A DNA stretch of 64,000 nucleotides from Streptomyces sp. ISL-43. GTDB lineage: Bacteria; Actinomycetota; Actinomycetes; Streptomycetales; Streptomycetaceae. Numbering within the stretch: position 1 is the stretch's first letter; each line of letters opens with the position of its first letter. Both the position numbers and the translations under genes were made by a program. Where the stretch lies: contig NZ_JAGGOT010000011.1 in the NCBI RefSeq assembly GCF_018614195.1, forward strand, positions 32,701-96,700, read 5' to 3'. Below, piece by piece: positions 9,293-17,126 of the stretch. Below the pieces are notes generated by a model. The model did no database searches. It was given only the letters and a program-made list of their open reading frames with translations, and was not told the DNA's origin.

Positions 9293-9307
9293 CTGACGCA
9301 CCGTCAG
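9293..9307. promoter_or_regulatory. 15-bp palindromic operator upstream of flavin reductase
   Basis: CTGACGCACCGTCAG ends 17 bp before the ATG of the flavin reductase gene, so a bound protein would block transcription or its start. Confidence 0.7.
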
Positions 9308-9324
9308 CTTCAATCGGTCCTGTG

Positions 9325-9957
9325 ATGGGACACGCAGGGATGGCGGCCACCGTCGTCCGATACCTCAGGTCAGTCGGCTCCCCCACCTCCGCCACGGCGG
9401 AGCCCGGGGCCGAGCCCGTCGACGCACTGCCGCGCCCCGACCTGCGGGCCGTCGGCGAGGACGAGCGCGCGCCCGTCAGCCCCGCCGAGTTCCGGGCCGT
9501 ACTGGGGAACTTCGCCAGCGGGGTCACGATCATCACCGCCCCGCCCGGCGAGGACGACGACGGCCCGGCCGGCTTCGCCTGCCAGTCCTTCGCCTCGCTC
9601 TCCCTCGACCCGCCGCTGGTCACCTTCATGGTGGCCCGTACGTCGACCACCTGGCCCCGCATCGCGCGCGCCGGGGTGTTCTGCGTCAACATCCTCGGCG
9701 CCGAGCAGGGAGCGCTGTGCCGGGCGTTCGCCGTCAGCGGCGCCGACAAGTTCGCCGGGGTCGAGCACTCCCCCGCCCCCGCCACCGGGTCACCGCAGCT
9801 GGACGCGGTGCCCGCCTGGATCGACTGCCGGATCCACGCCGTGCACACCGGCGGGGACCACCTCATCGTCGTGGGCAAGGTCGAGGCCATGGGCGCGGCC
9901 GGCGAGGGCGAACCCCTCCTCTTCCACAAGGGCCGCTTCGGCCGCTTCGCCGACTGA
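9325..9957 (+). CDS. Flavin reductase-domain protein (HsaB/HpaC-like)
   Basis: The protein has 210 residues. The ATG at 9325 lies just after the operator; a GTG at 9322 is also possible. The N-terminal 50 residues are loose, and then comes the flavin reductase core: FRAVLGNFASGVTIITAPPG, GFACQSFASLSLDPPLVTFMVARTSTTWPRI, FCVNILGAEQGALCRAFA, and a C-terminal HLIVVGKVEAM followed by PLLFHKGRFGRF. Such proteins reduce FMN or FAD with NAD(P)H for a two-component monooxygenase. The partner oxygenase may be an acyl-CoA-dehydrogenase-fold hydroxylase elsewhere; the FMO at 2261 has its own NAD(P)H site. Confidence 0.87.
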   Translation: MGHAGMAATVVRYLRSVGSPTSATAEPGAEPVDALPRPDLRAVGEDERAPVSPAEFRAVLGNFASGVTIITAPPGEDDDGPAGFACQSFASLSLDPPLVTFMVARTSTTWPRIARAGVFCVNILGAEQGALCRAFAVSGADKFAGVEHSPAPATGSPQLDAVPAWIDCRIHAVHTGGDHLIVVGKVEAMGAAGEGEPLLFHKGRFGRFAD

Positions 9958-10213
9958 CCCCGACGCCCCGGGCAGCCCGGGCGCCCCGGGCGCCCCACGT
10001 CTCCCGCTCGGCGCGATCGTCCGCGCGCTGACCCCGGTGTCCCCGCACCCGCCCCTGAAGGCCGAGCCGTCGTTCGCCGGCGCCTCCGCGTTCCTCGCCT
10101 GCTACCGGGCCGTGGCCTCGTACCGGGCCCGGGCCGGCCGCCTGCGCCGTCTCTTTCGGATCTTGCCGTGAACACTCACGCCGCACGCGTGTGAGCCCGT
10201 GCCGACGCTCACG

Positions 10214-10254
10214 CCGAGGCCGGCCCTGCTCCAGGTGCGCAGGGCCGGCCTCGG
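10214..10254. terminator. Bidirectional terminator hairpin
   Basis: A perfect 15-bp stem (10214-10228 with 10240-10254) has an 11-base loop. It lies between the convergent flavin reductase (+) and alcohol dehydrogenase (-) genes. The rest of 9958-10213 shows no convincing gene. Confidence 0.75.
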
Positions 10255-10265
10255 ACGCGAAGGGC

Positions 10266-11333
10266 TCAGAACGTGAGTACTCCGCGCGCCACCCGCCCGT
10301 GGTGGGCGTCGTCCGCGGCCTTGGCGAAGTCCTCGATCGGGTAGACCTCCGTCACCAGCTCGTCCAGCAGCAGCCTGCCCTGCCGGTAGAGCTCCGCGTA
10401 GAGGGCGATGTCGCGCTGCGGGCGCGAGGACCCGTACCGGCAGCCCATGATCGTCTTGTCCAGGTACATGGAGGAGACTTGGAAGGACGCCTCCTCCTTG
10501 AAGCCGGGCACGCCGAGCAGGATCGCCTGACCGCGGCGGTCCAGGAGGTCGATCGCCTGGCGGATCAGCTTGACGCTGCCCACGCACTCGAAGGCGTGGT
10601 CCGCGCCCGTCGGCAGGATGTCGCGGACGGCCGCCGAGGAGTCGGGGACCGCCGACGCGTCGATGAAGTGCGTGGCGCCGAACTGCCGGGCCACCGCCTC
10701 CTTCGCCGGGTTCGCGTCGACCGCGACGATGGTCGTGGCGCCCGCGATCCGGGCACCCTGCAGGACGTTGAGCCCGATGCCGCCCGTGCCGATGACGACG
10801 ACCGTCTCGCCCCGGTCGACCTTCGCCCGGTTCAGTACGGCGCCCACGCCCGTCAGGACGCCACAGCCGATCAGCGCGGCCGAGGTCAGCGGGATGTCCT
10901 TGGGGATCTTCACGGCCTGCACGGCCTTGACGATGGTCCGCTCCGCGAAGGCGGAGTTGGACGCGAACTGGAAGAGCGGCTGCCCGCCCCGGGAGAACGG
11001 CTGCCCGGGCATCCCGATCGCCTTGCGGCACATGGTGGGCCGGCCGCGGTCGCAGTCGGCGCACGCCCCGCAGTTGGCGAGCGTGGACAGCGCGACGTGG
11101 TCGCCGGCCGCGACGTGCGTCACCCCGGACCCGACCGCCTCCACCACGCCGGCGCCCTCGTGCCCGAGCACCACCGGCGGCGGGAAGGGGATCGTCCCGT
11201 CGATCACCGACAAGTCGCTGTGGCACAGCCCGGCCGCCGATATCGCGACCAGCACCTCCCCCGGCCCCGGGTCGCGGATCTCCAGGTCGTCGACCACCTG
11301 GGCCTGCTTGCCGTCGAATACGACGCCTCTCAC
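10266..11333 (-). CDS. Zn-dependent alcohol dehydrogenase (MDR family, class III-like)
   Basis: The protein has 355 residues from the GTG at 11331-11333, with AAAGGAG about 6 bases before. It shows AAGLCHSDLSVIDG (catalytic zinc Cys), VVLGHEGAGVVEAVGSGV, the structural zinc loop CGACADCDRGRPTMC, and the NAD-binding motif VIGTGGIGLNVLQGA. These enzymes oxidise long or branched alcohols. The GTG overlaps the TGA of the upstream acyl-CoA dehydrogenase by 4 bp (GTGA), which implies coupled translation and work on the same pathway. Confidence 0.9.
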   Translation of the reverse strand: MRGVVFDGKQAQVVDDLEIRDPGPGEVLVAISAAGLCHSDLSVIDGTIPFPPPVVLGHEGAGVVEAVGSGVTHVAAGDHVALSTLANCGACADCDRGRPTMCRKAIGMPGQPFSRGGQPLFQFASNSAFAERTIVKAVQAVKIPKDIPLTSAALIGCGVLTGVGAVLNRAKVDRGETVVVIGTGGIGLNVLQGARIAGATTIVAVDANPAKEAVARQFGATHFIDASAVPDSSAAVRDILPTGADHAFECVGSVKLIRQAIDLLDRRGQAILLGVPGFKEEASFQVSSMYLDKTIMGCRYGSSRPQRDIALYAELYRQGRLLLDELVTEVYPIEDFAKAADDAHHGRVARGVLTF

Positions 11334-12532
11334 CTGGACTCCTTTGGCAGGCCGAGCACGCGCTCGGCGATGATGTTGCGCTGGATCTCGTCCGAGCCGC
11401 CGTAGATCGTGTCGGCACGGGTGAACAGGAACAGCCGCTGCTCCTCGTCGAGTCCGAGTTCGTACGGGGTCTCCTGCGCCCAGTCCGCCGGCCCGGCGGT
11501 GGCCGCCCCGCCCCGGACGGCCACCGCCAGCTCGCCGAGCCGCCGGTGCCAGCCGCCCCACAGCAGCTTGGCCACGCTCGGAGCGCCCGGGTCCCCGTCG
11601 GCGGAGCCCAGCGTCCGCAGGGCGTTCCACCGCATGGTGCGCAGCTCGGCCCACTGACGTACGAGGCGTTCGCGCAGGACGGGATCGCACGCGCCCGCAG
11701 CCACGTACGCGCCGACCACGCGCTCCAGCTCCGCGGCGAAGCCGATCTGCTGGACGAGGGTGGAGACCCCCCGTTCCAGGGCGAGCAGTCCCATGGCCAC
11801 GGACCAGCCGTTGCCCTCCCCGCCGACGACCTCGGCGGCGACGGCCCCGTCGAAGAAGACCTCGTTGAACTCGGAGGTCCCCGACATCTGCCGGATGGGC
11901 CGTACGTCGACCCGTCCCGGCTGGTCCATCCGTACGAGGAGGAAGGACAGCCCCCGGTGCCGTTTGGACCCGGGTTCCGTGCGGGCCAGGACGAAGCACC
12001 AGTCGGCGTCCTGGGCGAGGGAGGTCCAGATCTTCTGCCCGGTGACGCGGTGCAGGCCGTCACCCGGGTCCCGTACGGCGGTCGTACGGATTCCCGCGAG
12101 GTCGGAGCCGGCGCCCGGTTCGGAGTACCCCTGGCACCACAGCTCCTCGCCGAGGGCGATCCCGGGGAGGAAGCGTGCCTGCTGCTCCGGGGAGCCGTAG
12201 GCGATCAGCGTCGGCGCGAGGAGGTTCTCGCCGATGTGGCCGACCCGGGCGGGGGCGCGCGCCGCCGCGTACTCCTCGGCCCACACCACCTGCCCGGTGA
12301 GGGAGAGCCGCCGGTTTCCGTACGCCCCGTCCGGGGTGTCCCAGCCCTGGCCGATCCAGCCGCCGCGCCCCAACTCGTGCTCCCAGGCGCGGCGGAGCTC
12401 GACCCCCTCGTGCTCACTGCCCGGCCCGCCGAGGCCGACGGCCTCCTCGTACGGTCCCGCGAGGTGCTCCGCCAGCCACGCCCGGGCGCGGCCGCGCAGT
12501 TCCTCGTCCTCCTCGCCGAAGCCGAAGTCCAT
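11330..12532 (-). CDS. Acyl-CoA dehydrogenase
   Basis: The protein has 400 residues from the ATG at 12530-12532, after an AAGGGGG sequence. Hallmarks include WCQGYSEPGAGSDLAGIRTTAV (FAD/substrate loop), TGQKIWTSLAQDADWCFVLART, FNEVFFDGAV and the C-terminal TRADTIYGGSDEIQRNIIAERVLGLP. The position usually held by the catalytic glutamate carries YGGSDE, as in the FadE subgroup of actinobacterial steroid and branched-chain dehydrogenases. Operon order is SDR, this gene, alcohol dehydrogenase, with the operator at 13529 at the head. Confidence 0.9.
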   Translation of the reverse strand: MDFGFGEEDEELRGRARAWLAEHLAGPYEEAVGLGGPGSEHEGVELRRAWEHELGRGGWIGQGWDTPDGAYGNRRLSLTGQVVWAEEYAAARAPARVGHIGENLLAPTLIAYGSPEQQARFLPGIALGEELWCQGYSEPGAGSDLAGIRTTAVRDPGDGLHRVTGQKIWTSLAQDADWCFVLARTEPGSKRHRGLSFLLVRMDQPGRVDVRPIRQMSGTSEFNEVFFDGAVAAEVVGGEGNGWSVAMGLLALERGVSTLVQQIGFAAELERVVGAYVAAGACDPVLRERLVRQWAELRTMRWNALRTLGSADGDPGAPSVAKLLWGGWHRRLGELAVAVRGGAATAGPADWAQETPYELGLDEEQRLFLFTRADTIYGGSDEIQRNIIAERVLGLPKESR

Positions 12533-12585
12533 GGTCGGTGCCCCCTTGGATCCTGTCCGGCCGATCAGGCCGGGCTCGCGTGGTC

Positions 12586-13506
12586 TTACTGGTTGGGGCG
12601 GTCCTTGGCGGCCGCCGCCTTGGCCATGGCTTCCAGCTGCGCGAGCATCGGCATCGGGTCGGTGCCGACCGTTCCGGGCAGGAAGTCGGCGATCTTCTCG
12701 GGGGTCCAGGAGCCCTCGGCGTAGCCGGCGCGCAATTCGCGCGGCTGCGCCCAGACGGCGATCTTCGGGCCGGCGATCGTGTAGACCTGCCCGGTGATCT
12801 TCTCGCCGCCGACGGCGACGGCCTTGTCGGAGAGCAGGTAGGTGACGAGCGCCGCCACGTCCTCGGGCTCGCCGATCTCCTTGAGCTCCATGGGCACGTT
12901 GGCCGACATCCGGGTCCGCGCGACGGGCGCGACGGCGTTGGACGTGACCCCGTACTTGGCCAGGCCCAGCGCGGCGGAGCGGACGAGGGAGATGATCCCG
13001 CCCTTGGCCGCGCTGTAGTTGGCCTGGGCGACCGAGCCCTGGTGGTTGCCGCTGGTGAAGCCGATCAGGGTGCCCGTGCCCTGCCGGCGCATGACGGCGG
13101 AGGCGGCGCGGAAGACGGTGAAGGTGCCCTTGAGGTGGGTGGCGACCACCGGGTCCCACTCCTCCTCGGACATGTTGAACAGCATCCGCTCGCGCAGGAT
13201 GCCGGCGACGCACACGACTCCGTCGATGCGTCCGTACTGGGCGAGCGCGGTGTCGACGATGCGCTGGCCGCCCGCCATGGTGGAGATGTCGTCGGCGACG
13301 GCGACGGCTTCGCCGCCCGCCGCGATGATCTCCTTCACGACCGATTCGGCGATCTCGCTGGTCGGTTCCCCGCCCTCGATGCCGACGCCGTAGTCGTTGA
13401 CGACGACCTTGGCGCCCTCGGCGGCCGCGGCGAGTGCCACGGCCCGGCCGATGCCCCGGCCCGCGCCCGTGACGGCGACGACTTTGCCTGCCAAGAAGTT
13501 CCCCAT
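12586..13506 (-). CDS. Short-chain dehydrogenase/reductase (3-hydroxyacyl-CoA dehydrogenase-like)
   Basis: The protein has 306 residues. The glycine-rich motif is VTGAGRGIGRAVALAAAAEGAKVVVNDYG, followed by VADDIS, VCVAGILRERMLFNMSEEEWDPVVATHLKGTF, the catalytic triad region GFTSGNHQGSVAQANYSAAKGGI (Ser, Tyr, Lys), and a C-terminal extension of about 60 residues. The long form resembles the dehydrogenase domain of multifunctional beta-oxidation enzymes that oxidise (R)-3-hydroxyacyl-CoA. It is first in the minus-strand operon, and its ATG is 22 bp from an operator. Confidence 0.88.
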   Translation of the reverse strand: MGNFLAGKVVAVTGAGRGIGRAVALAAAAEGAKVVVNDYGVGIEGGEPTSEIAESVVKEIIAAGGEAVAVADDISTMAGGQRIVDTALAQYGRIDGVVCVAGILRERMLFNMSEEEWDPVVATHLKGTFTVFRAASAVMRRQGTGTLIGFTSGNHQGSVAQANYSAAKGGIISLVRSAALGLAKYGVTSNAVAPVARTRMSANVPMELKEIGEPEDVAALVTYLLSDKAVAVGGEKITGQVYTIAGPKIAVWAQPRELRAGYAEGSWTPEKIADFLPGTVGTDPMPMLAQLEAMAKAAAAKDRPNQ

Positions 13507-13528
13507 GCCCGGCCCCTTCCCGCTGTTT

Positions 13529-13543
13529 CTGACGGACCGTTAG
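13529..13543. promoter_or_regulatory. 15-bp operator between the divergent SDR and cyclase genes
   Basis: CTGACGGACCGTTAG departs from the consensus at one base. It lies 22 bp from the SDR start and 86 bp from the cyclase start, so one site could serve both directions. Confidence 0.65.
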
Positions 13544-13629
13544 ATTCTATGGGCAGTCAGATGCGCCAGCACAAGCCCCAGTTCGTTTTCGCAGTTCGTT
13601 TCCGCAGTTCGTTTCGCTACGAGGAGCTG

Positions 13630-14565
13630 ATGAGATCCATGGGCATGCCCGCCGAGTTCCACAACATCGCCAAGCGCGTCAACAACTGGGGCCGCTGGGG
13701 CGCCGGCGACGAGATCGGCACCCTGAACCTCGTCACCGACGAGGTCGTACGGGCTGCCGCGGCCGAGATCCACACCGGCCGCCGGATCCCGCTCGCGCTG
13801 CCGCTCAAGGAGGACGGGGTGCAGGCCGGCATGATCCCCGGCCGGATCAACCCCCTGCACACGATGGTGCAGATCAACCAGGAGATCTTCGGCCCCGGCA
13901 CGGTGGCCTGCAGCGACGACGCGGTGACCTTCGGACTCCAGGCCGGGACCCACTGGGACGCGCTCACGCACGTCTCGCACTCGGGGAAGATCTACAACGG
14001 CCGCCCGGCCGGCACCATCACGGCGCACGGCCGCGCCGAGTTCAGCGGAATCGACAAGGCCGGGCACATCGTCTCGCGCGGCGTCCTGCTGGACGTGGCC
14101 CGCGCCAAGGGCCTGGACCGGCTCCCCGGGGGCCACGCGGTGACCCCCGAGGACCTGGAGGAGGCGGAGGAGTTCGGGGGCGTCACCGTCCGCGCCGGCG
14201 ATATCGTGCTGGTCCGCACCGGACAGGTCCAGGTCTACCTGGCGGGCGACAAGCACGGCTACGGCTTCCCCTCGCCCGGCCTGTCCGTCCGCACCCCCGA
14301 GTGGTTCCACGCACGGGACGTGGCGGCCGTCGCCAACGACACCCTGACCTTCGAGATCTTCCCGCCGGAGATCGAGGACCTGTGGCTGCCCGTGCACGCG
14401 CTGGACCTGGTCGAGATGGGCATGCACCAGGGCCAGAACTGGAACCTCGAAAAGTTGTCCACAGCCTGTGCAGAAGAAAGCCGCTACGCCTTCCTGCTCT
14501 CCGCCATGCCCGAGCCCTTCGTCGGCGCCGTGGGCACCCCGGTGGCCCCGGTCGCCATCCTCTGA
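13630..14565 (+). CDS. Cyclase-family metal-dependent hydrolase (kynurenine formamidase fold)
   Basis: The product is about 311 residues from the ATG at 13630; ATGs at 13639 and 13645 are also possible, and a GAGGAG at 13621-13626 suits 13639 better. The metal-binding pattern of the PF04199 family is clear: AGTHWDALTHVSHSG (His-x-Asp and a second His), then GVLLDVARAKG, the AGDIVLVRTGQ strand and PVHALDLVEMGMHQGQNWNLEKL. Family members hydrolyse amides or cyclise polyketides; here a hydrolytic step in catabolism is likely. Its last 29 bp form the left copy of the repeat that borders the inserted cluster. Confidence 0.87.
   Translation: MRSMGMPAEFHNIAKRVNNWGRWGAGDEIGTLNLVTDEVVRAAAAEIHTGRRIPLALPLKEDGVQAGMIPGRINPLHTMVQINQEIFGPGTVACSDDAVTFGLQAGTHWDALTHVSHSGKIYNGRPAGTITAHGRAEFSGIDKAGHIVSRGVLLDVARAKGLDRLPGGHAVTPEDLEEAEEFGGVTVRAGDIVLVRTGQVQVYLAGDKHGYGFPSPGLSVRTPEWFHARDVAAVANDTLTFEIFPPEIEDLWLPVHALDLVEMGMHQGQNWNLEKLSTACAEESRYAFLLSAMPEPFVGAVGTPVAPVAIL
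14537..14565. repeat. Left 29-bp direct repeat bordering the inserted cluster
   Basis: These bases encode the cyclase C-terminus (PVAPVAIL, stop). They recur at 20419-20447 with one mismatch in 29, in the same orientation. The enclosed 5.85-kb segment carries the radical SAM cluster. Confidence 0.75.
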
Positions 14566-14760
14566 CGGGCCGGGCCGGGCGCACCCGCGCACGCCCTGAG
14601 GACATGCGTACGTCCCGCTCCAGATGGCGCTGGGCGGGGCAACGACGTACGGGTCGCCACTCCTGATCGCGCATCCGGCGATCGCGCTCCGCCGCCGACT
14701 CCCGACCCACTACCGCACGCCGGACATCGAGTGCATCCGGCTCGGCAACCGGATGGAGCG

Positions 14761-15198
14761 TCAGGCCTGTGCCGTCCGGTCGGCGAGGAGGAGCGCGAGA
14801 GGGCCGCCTTGGAGGAGGAAGCGGCCTTCAGTGGCCGCGCTGATGGCGTCGGCCATCGGCCACCACGTGAGTTTGAAGTCGGCTTCGGAGGGCTCCAACT
14901 CCTGCGGACCGAGGCTCAGCCCTTCGGCGAGGTAGAGGTGGACGCGGGCGGTGGCCCCTAGGGTGATGGCGTACGCACCGAGCGGGCGCCAGGAGGTGGC
15001 GGTGACCCCGGCCTCCTCGCGCAGCTCACGGCAGGCGCACGTCTCGGGGTCTTCGCCCGGCTCCATGCGTCCGCCGGGCAGGAACAGGAAGTCGCCGCCG
15101 TGGCGGGGGAAGCGGGAGGTGAGCAGCGCGACCAGGCCGTTCCCGTCGCGGGCGACCACCACAGCGGCGGAGCGCATTTCTTCGGGGTGTGCGTCCAT
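14761..15198 (-). CDS. NUDIX hydrolase
   Basis: The protein has 145 residues from the ATG at 15196-15198. The Nudix box GX5EX7REUXEEXGU is complete, from GRMEPGEDPETCACREL to REEAGV. The family cleaves nucleoside diphosphates linked to another group. The gene is last in the minus-strand cluster, 20 bp after the STM4013-type gene. In this setting it may clean up or activate a nucleotide made by the radical SAM enzyme and kinase upstream; that is inference. Confidence 0.88.
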   Translation of the reverse strand: MDAHPEEMRSAAVVVARDGNGLVALLTSRFPRHGGDFLFLPGGRMEPGEDPETCACRELREEAGVTATSWRPLGAYAITLGATARVHLYLAEGLSLGPQELEPSEADFKLTWWPMADAISAATEGRFLLQGGPLALLLADRTAQA

Positions 15199-15218
15199 GC
15201 TGTGAGCGTAGTGAGCCG

Positions 15219-16010
15219 CTAGAGGTGCATGGCGGCGAACGGCACATTCATCACCGTCGGGTGGGCGATGCCGCGTCCGTGGTAACCGTCTTCGCCGAAG
15301 GCGTCGCCGTGGTCGGCGCAGACGATCACGAGCCAGCGTTTCGTGTGGGTGAGGCCGGTGATCAGTCGGCCGAGGTGTCCGTCCACGTAGGCGAGGGCCG
15401 CGCTCTGGGAGGCCCAGCTGTCCACGCTGTCGCCGAGGTAGTGGCCATGGGGGACGTGGGTGGCGGAGACGTTGACGAAAAGGAACAGCGGTCGGTCCTC
15501 GTACTTCTGGGCGAGGCTGAGGGCTGCATCTACCTGGTGGCGGGCGGAGTCAGGTTCAGGGGAACAGAACTCCGGGCGCCAGTGGTCCTCTTCGAACAGG
15601 TCCGGGAGGACGGAGCCCAGCGGGGTCTCACGGGAGAAGTAGGTGACGCCGCCGACGCACACGGTGCGGTACCCATGTTGGACAAGCCCGGTGAGGAGGT
15701 TGGGGGCGTCGAACACGAAGGTGCCGGGGTCGACTTCCTTGAAGGCCGGCGGGCGGCATTCCCACAGGCGCGGGGGCTGCTTGGGCTGCGGAGTCTTGGG
15801 GAGGAAGCCTGAGAAGAACGCCATGTGCGCGGGGAGGGTGAAGGTGCCCGGGGTACGGCGTTCCTCCCACTGGCCGCCGGGGAGCAGCTTGGCGAGGTAC
15901 GGGGTTCCTCCGGCATGGGTGGTGGCACGGGCGACGTCATACCGGAGGGAGTCGAGGGTGACGAAGAGGATGCTGGTGCCCGAGTCGATGATGTCTGCGG
16001 CATTGATCAC
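15219..16010 (-). CDS. STM4013/SEN3800-type hydrolase (alkaline-phosphatase/sulfatase superfamily)
   Basis: The product is 263 residues from the GTG at 16008-16010, which overlaps the previous stop by 4 bp. It begins ILFVTLDSLRYDVA, where the Asp is the usual metal ligand. It continues with TFTLPAHMAFFSGFLP, CVGGVTYFSRETPLGSVLPDLFEEDHW, LFLFVNVSATHVPH and the C-terminal metal motif VCADHGDAFGEDGYHGRGIAHPTV. The typical sulfatase CxPxR motif is absent; a Thr in TFTLPAH may be the nucleophile, as in phosphodiesterase members. I recognise the STM4013-type pattern from Salmonella. The substrate is unknown. Confidence 0.8.
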   Translation of the reverse strand: MINAADIIDSGTSILFVTLDSLRYDVARATTHAGGTPYLAKLLPGGQWEERRTPGTFTLPAHMAFFSGFLPKTPQPKQPPRLWECRPPAFKEVDPGTFVFDAPNLLTGLVQHGYRTVCVGGVTYFSRETPLGSVLPDLFEEDHWRPEFCSPEPDSARHQVDAALSLAQKYEDRPLFLFVNVSATHVPHGHYLGDSVDSWASQSAALAYVDGHLGRLITGLTHTKRWLVIVCADHGDAFGEDGYHGRGIAHPTVMNVPFAAMHL

Positions 16011-16486
16011 CGGGTCGCCTCCTCATAGCGCCGGATGCGTCCTTTGGATCCGGTGTTGACGGGGATCGGGACGCGATCCTCGGCGATCATGCGGCGGATG
16101 AGGTGGAGGCCTGTGCGATCGGTCAGGGGCGCTCCATCACCGTCGTAGAGGGTGAGCGTGGCGGTGCCGTTGCGGGTGGCGGCGTACATGCCGGGGACGC
16201 AACCCAGCTCCTTCATCGCGGCCAAGAGGTCGTCCCGGTCGGCCACGCCCCGGTCGAGGACCAGACAGGCGTAGTGCTGGGCATTGATGGCGCCCAGACA
16301 CATGCGGTCGAAGAGCTCGGCGGTGGCCGACTGCCCGTCGTAAGCGACCACGAGCCGGTCGGCTCGGGCGGTAACGACGTAGCAGGCAGCCATCCACCAG
16401 GCGACGCCTGTGTGGATCTCGTGGGGAAAGTGTCCAGTGGCGCCGCCGTCGCGGATGACCGCGTCGGTGTCGATGGGATTAGGCAC
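16007..16486 (-). CDS. Degenerate phosphohexomutase-like domain protein
   Basis: The product is 159 residues from the GTG at 16484-16486, overlapping the kinase stop by 8 bp. VVAYDGQSATAELFDRMCLGAINAQHYACLVLDRG and GMYAATRNGTATLTLYDGDGAPL recall domain 1 of phosphomannomutase/phosphoglucomutase. In active enzymes the second stretch contains TASHNP with the phosphoserine; here the place reads AATRNGT, so the catalytic serine is missing. Only one of the four mutase domains is present. A binding or scaffolding role is more likely than catalysis. The family call is inference. Confidence 0.5.
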   Translation of the reverse strand: MPNPIDTDAVIRDGGATGHFPHEIHTGVAWWMAACYVVTARADRLVVAYDGQSATAELFDRMCLGAINAQHYACLVLDRGVADRDDLLAAMKELGCVPGMYAATRNGTATLTLYDGDGAPLTDRTGLHLIRRMIAEDRVPIPVNTGSKGRIRRYEEATR

Positions 16487-17126
16487 GCGAGTTCTCCAGG
16501 TGGGCGGCGATGGTGTCGGCGAGGTCGTAGGGAGTCAGCCCGTCGGTGTCGAGGACGATCGCGGTGGGGTCGTTCGCGGCTTCCCTCTCGAAGTTCGTCA
16601 TGAGCTGCTTGAGGCGGCCCGGGACGCCGAACAGGCCGGTGTCGTCCTGCTTGGTGTCGTTCTTGACGGCCATCCGTTCGCGCAAGGTGGCCTCCGAGCA
16701 CCGCAGGTAGAAGGTGTGGGTGGGAACTGCGAGGTAGGAGCGGAACGGGGCAAGGAGCCGGTCCACGTCCGCCGTGTCGACGCCGTGGATGGCGGCCTGG
16801 CAAGCGGTCACCGAGGGTGCGTACCGGTCGGCGATGACGGGGCCGAGGGCCAGGGCTCGGCGGACGCGGTCGGATACGTGCAGGAGTCCGGAGAGGTAGA
16901 ACGCCAGGTTGGGCAGCGGGCTCATGCGATGGGCCTCGTCCGACCAGCCGGAGTGAGGCGGGGCGAGAGTGTGCAGGCTGGTGCCGTTGATGCGGTGGGC
17001 GAGGAGCGCGGCCAGGGTGGATTTCCCGATGCCGGAGACGCCTTCGAGGACGCCGAACGGGTTGTCGTGGTGCTCGTCGTACGGGATGGGCTGGAAGGCG
17101 GCAGGCAGGATCACAGCGCGGTTCAC
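16479..17126 (-). CDS. P-loop kinase, thymidylate/nucleoside-kinase-like
   Basis: The product is 215 residues from the GTG at 17124-17126, which overlaps the radical SAM stop by 4 bp (GTGA). The Walker A motif is GVSGIGKSTLAALLAHRI near residue 29. A DR motif follows (VIADRYAPSVTACQ), like the DRY/DRF motif of dTMP and deoxynucleoside kinases, and then a lid-like arginine region (YLRCSEATLRERMAVKNDTKQD). It probably phosphorylates a nucleoside or nucleotide, perhaps the product of the neighbouring radical SAM enzyme. The substrate cannot be read directly. Confidence 0.8.
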   Translation of the reverse strand: MNRAVILPAAFQPIPYDEHHDNPFGVLEGVSGIGKSTLAALLAHRINGTSLHTLAPPHSGWSDEAHRMSPLPNLAFYLSGLLHVSDRVRRALALGPVIADRYAPSVTACQAAIHGVDTADVDRLLAPFRSYLAVPTHTFYLRCSEATLRERMAVKNDTKQDDTGLFGVPGRLKQLMTNFEREAANDPTAIVLDTDGLTPYDLADTIAAHLENSRA

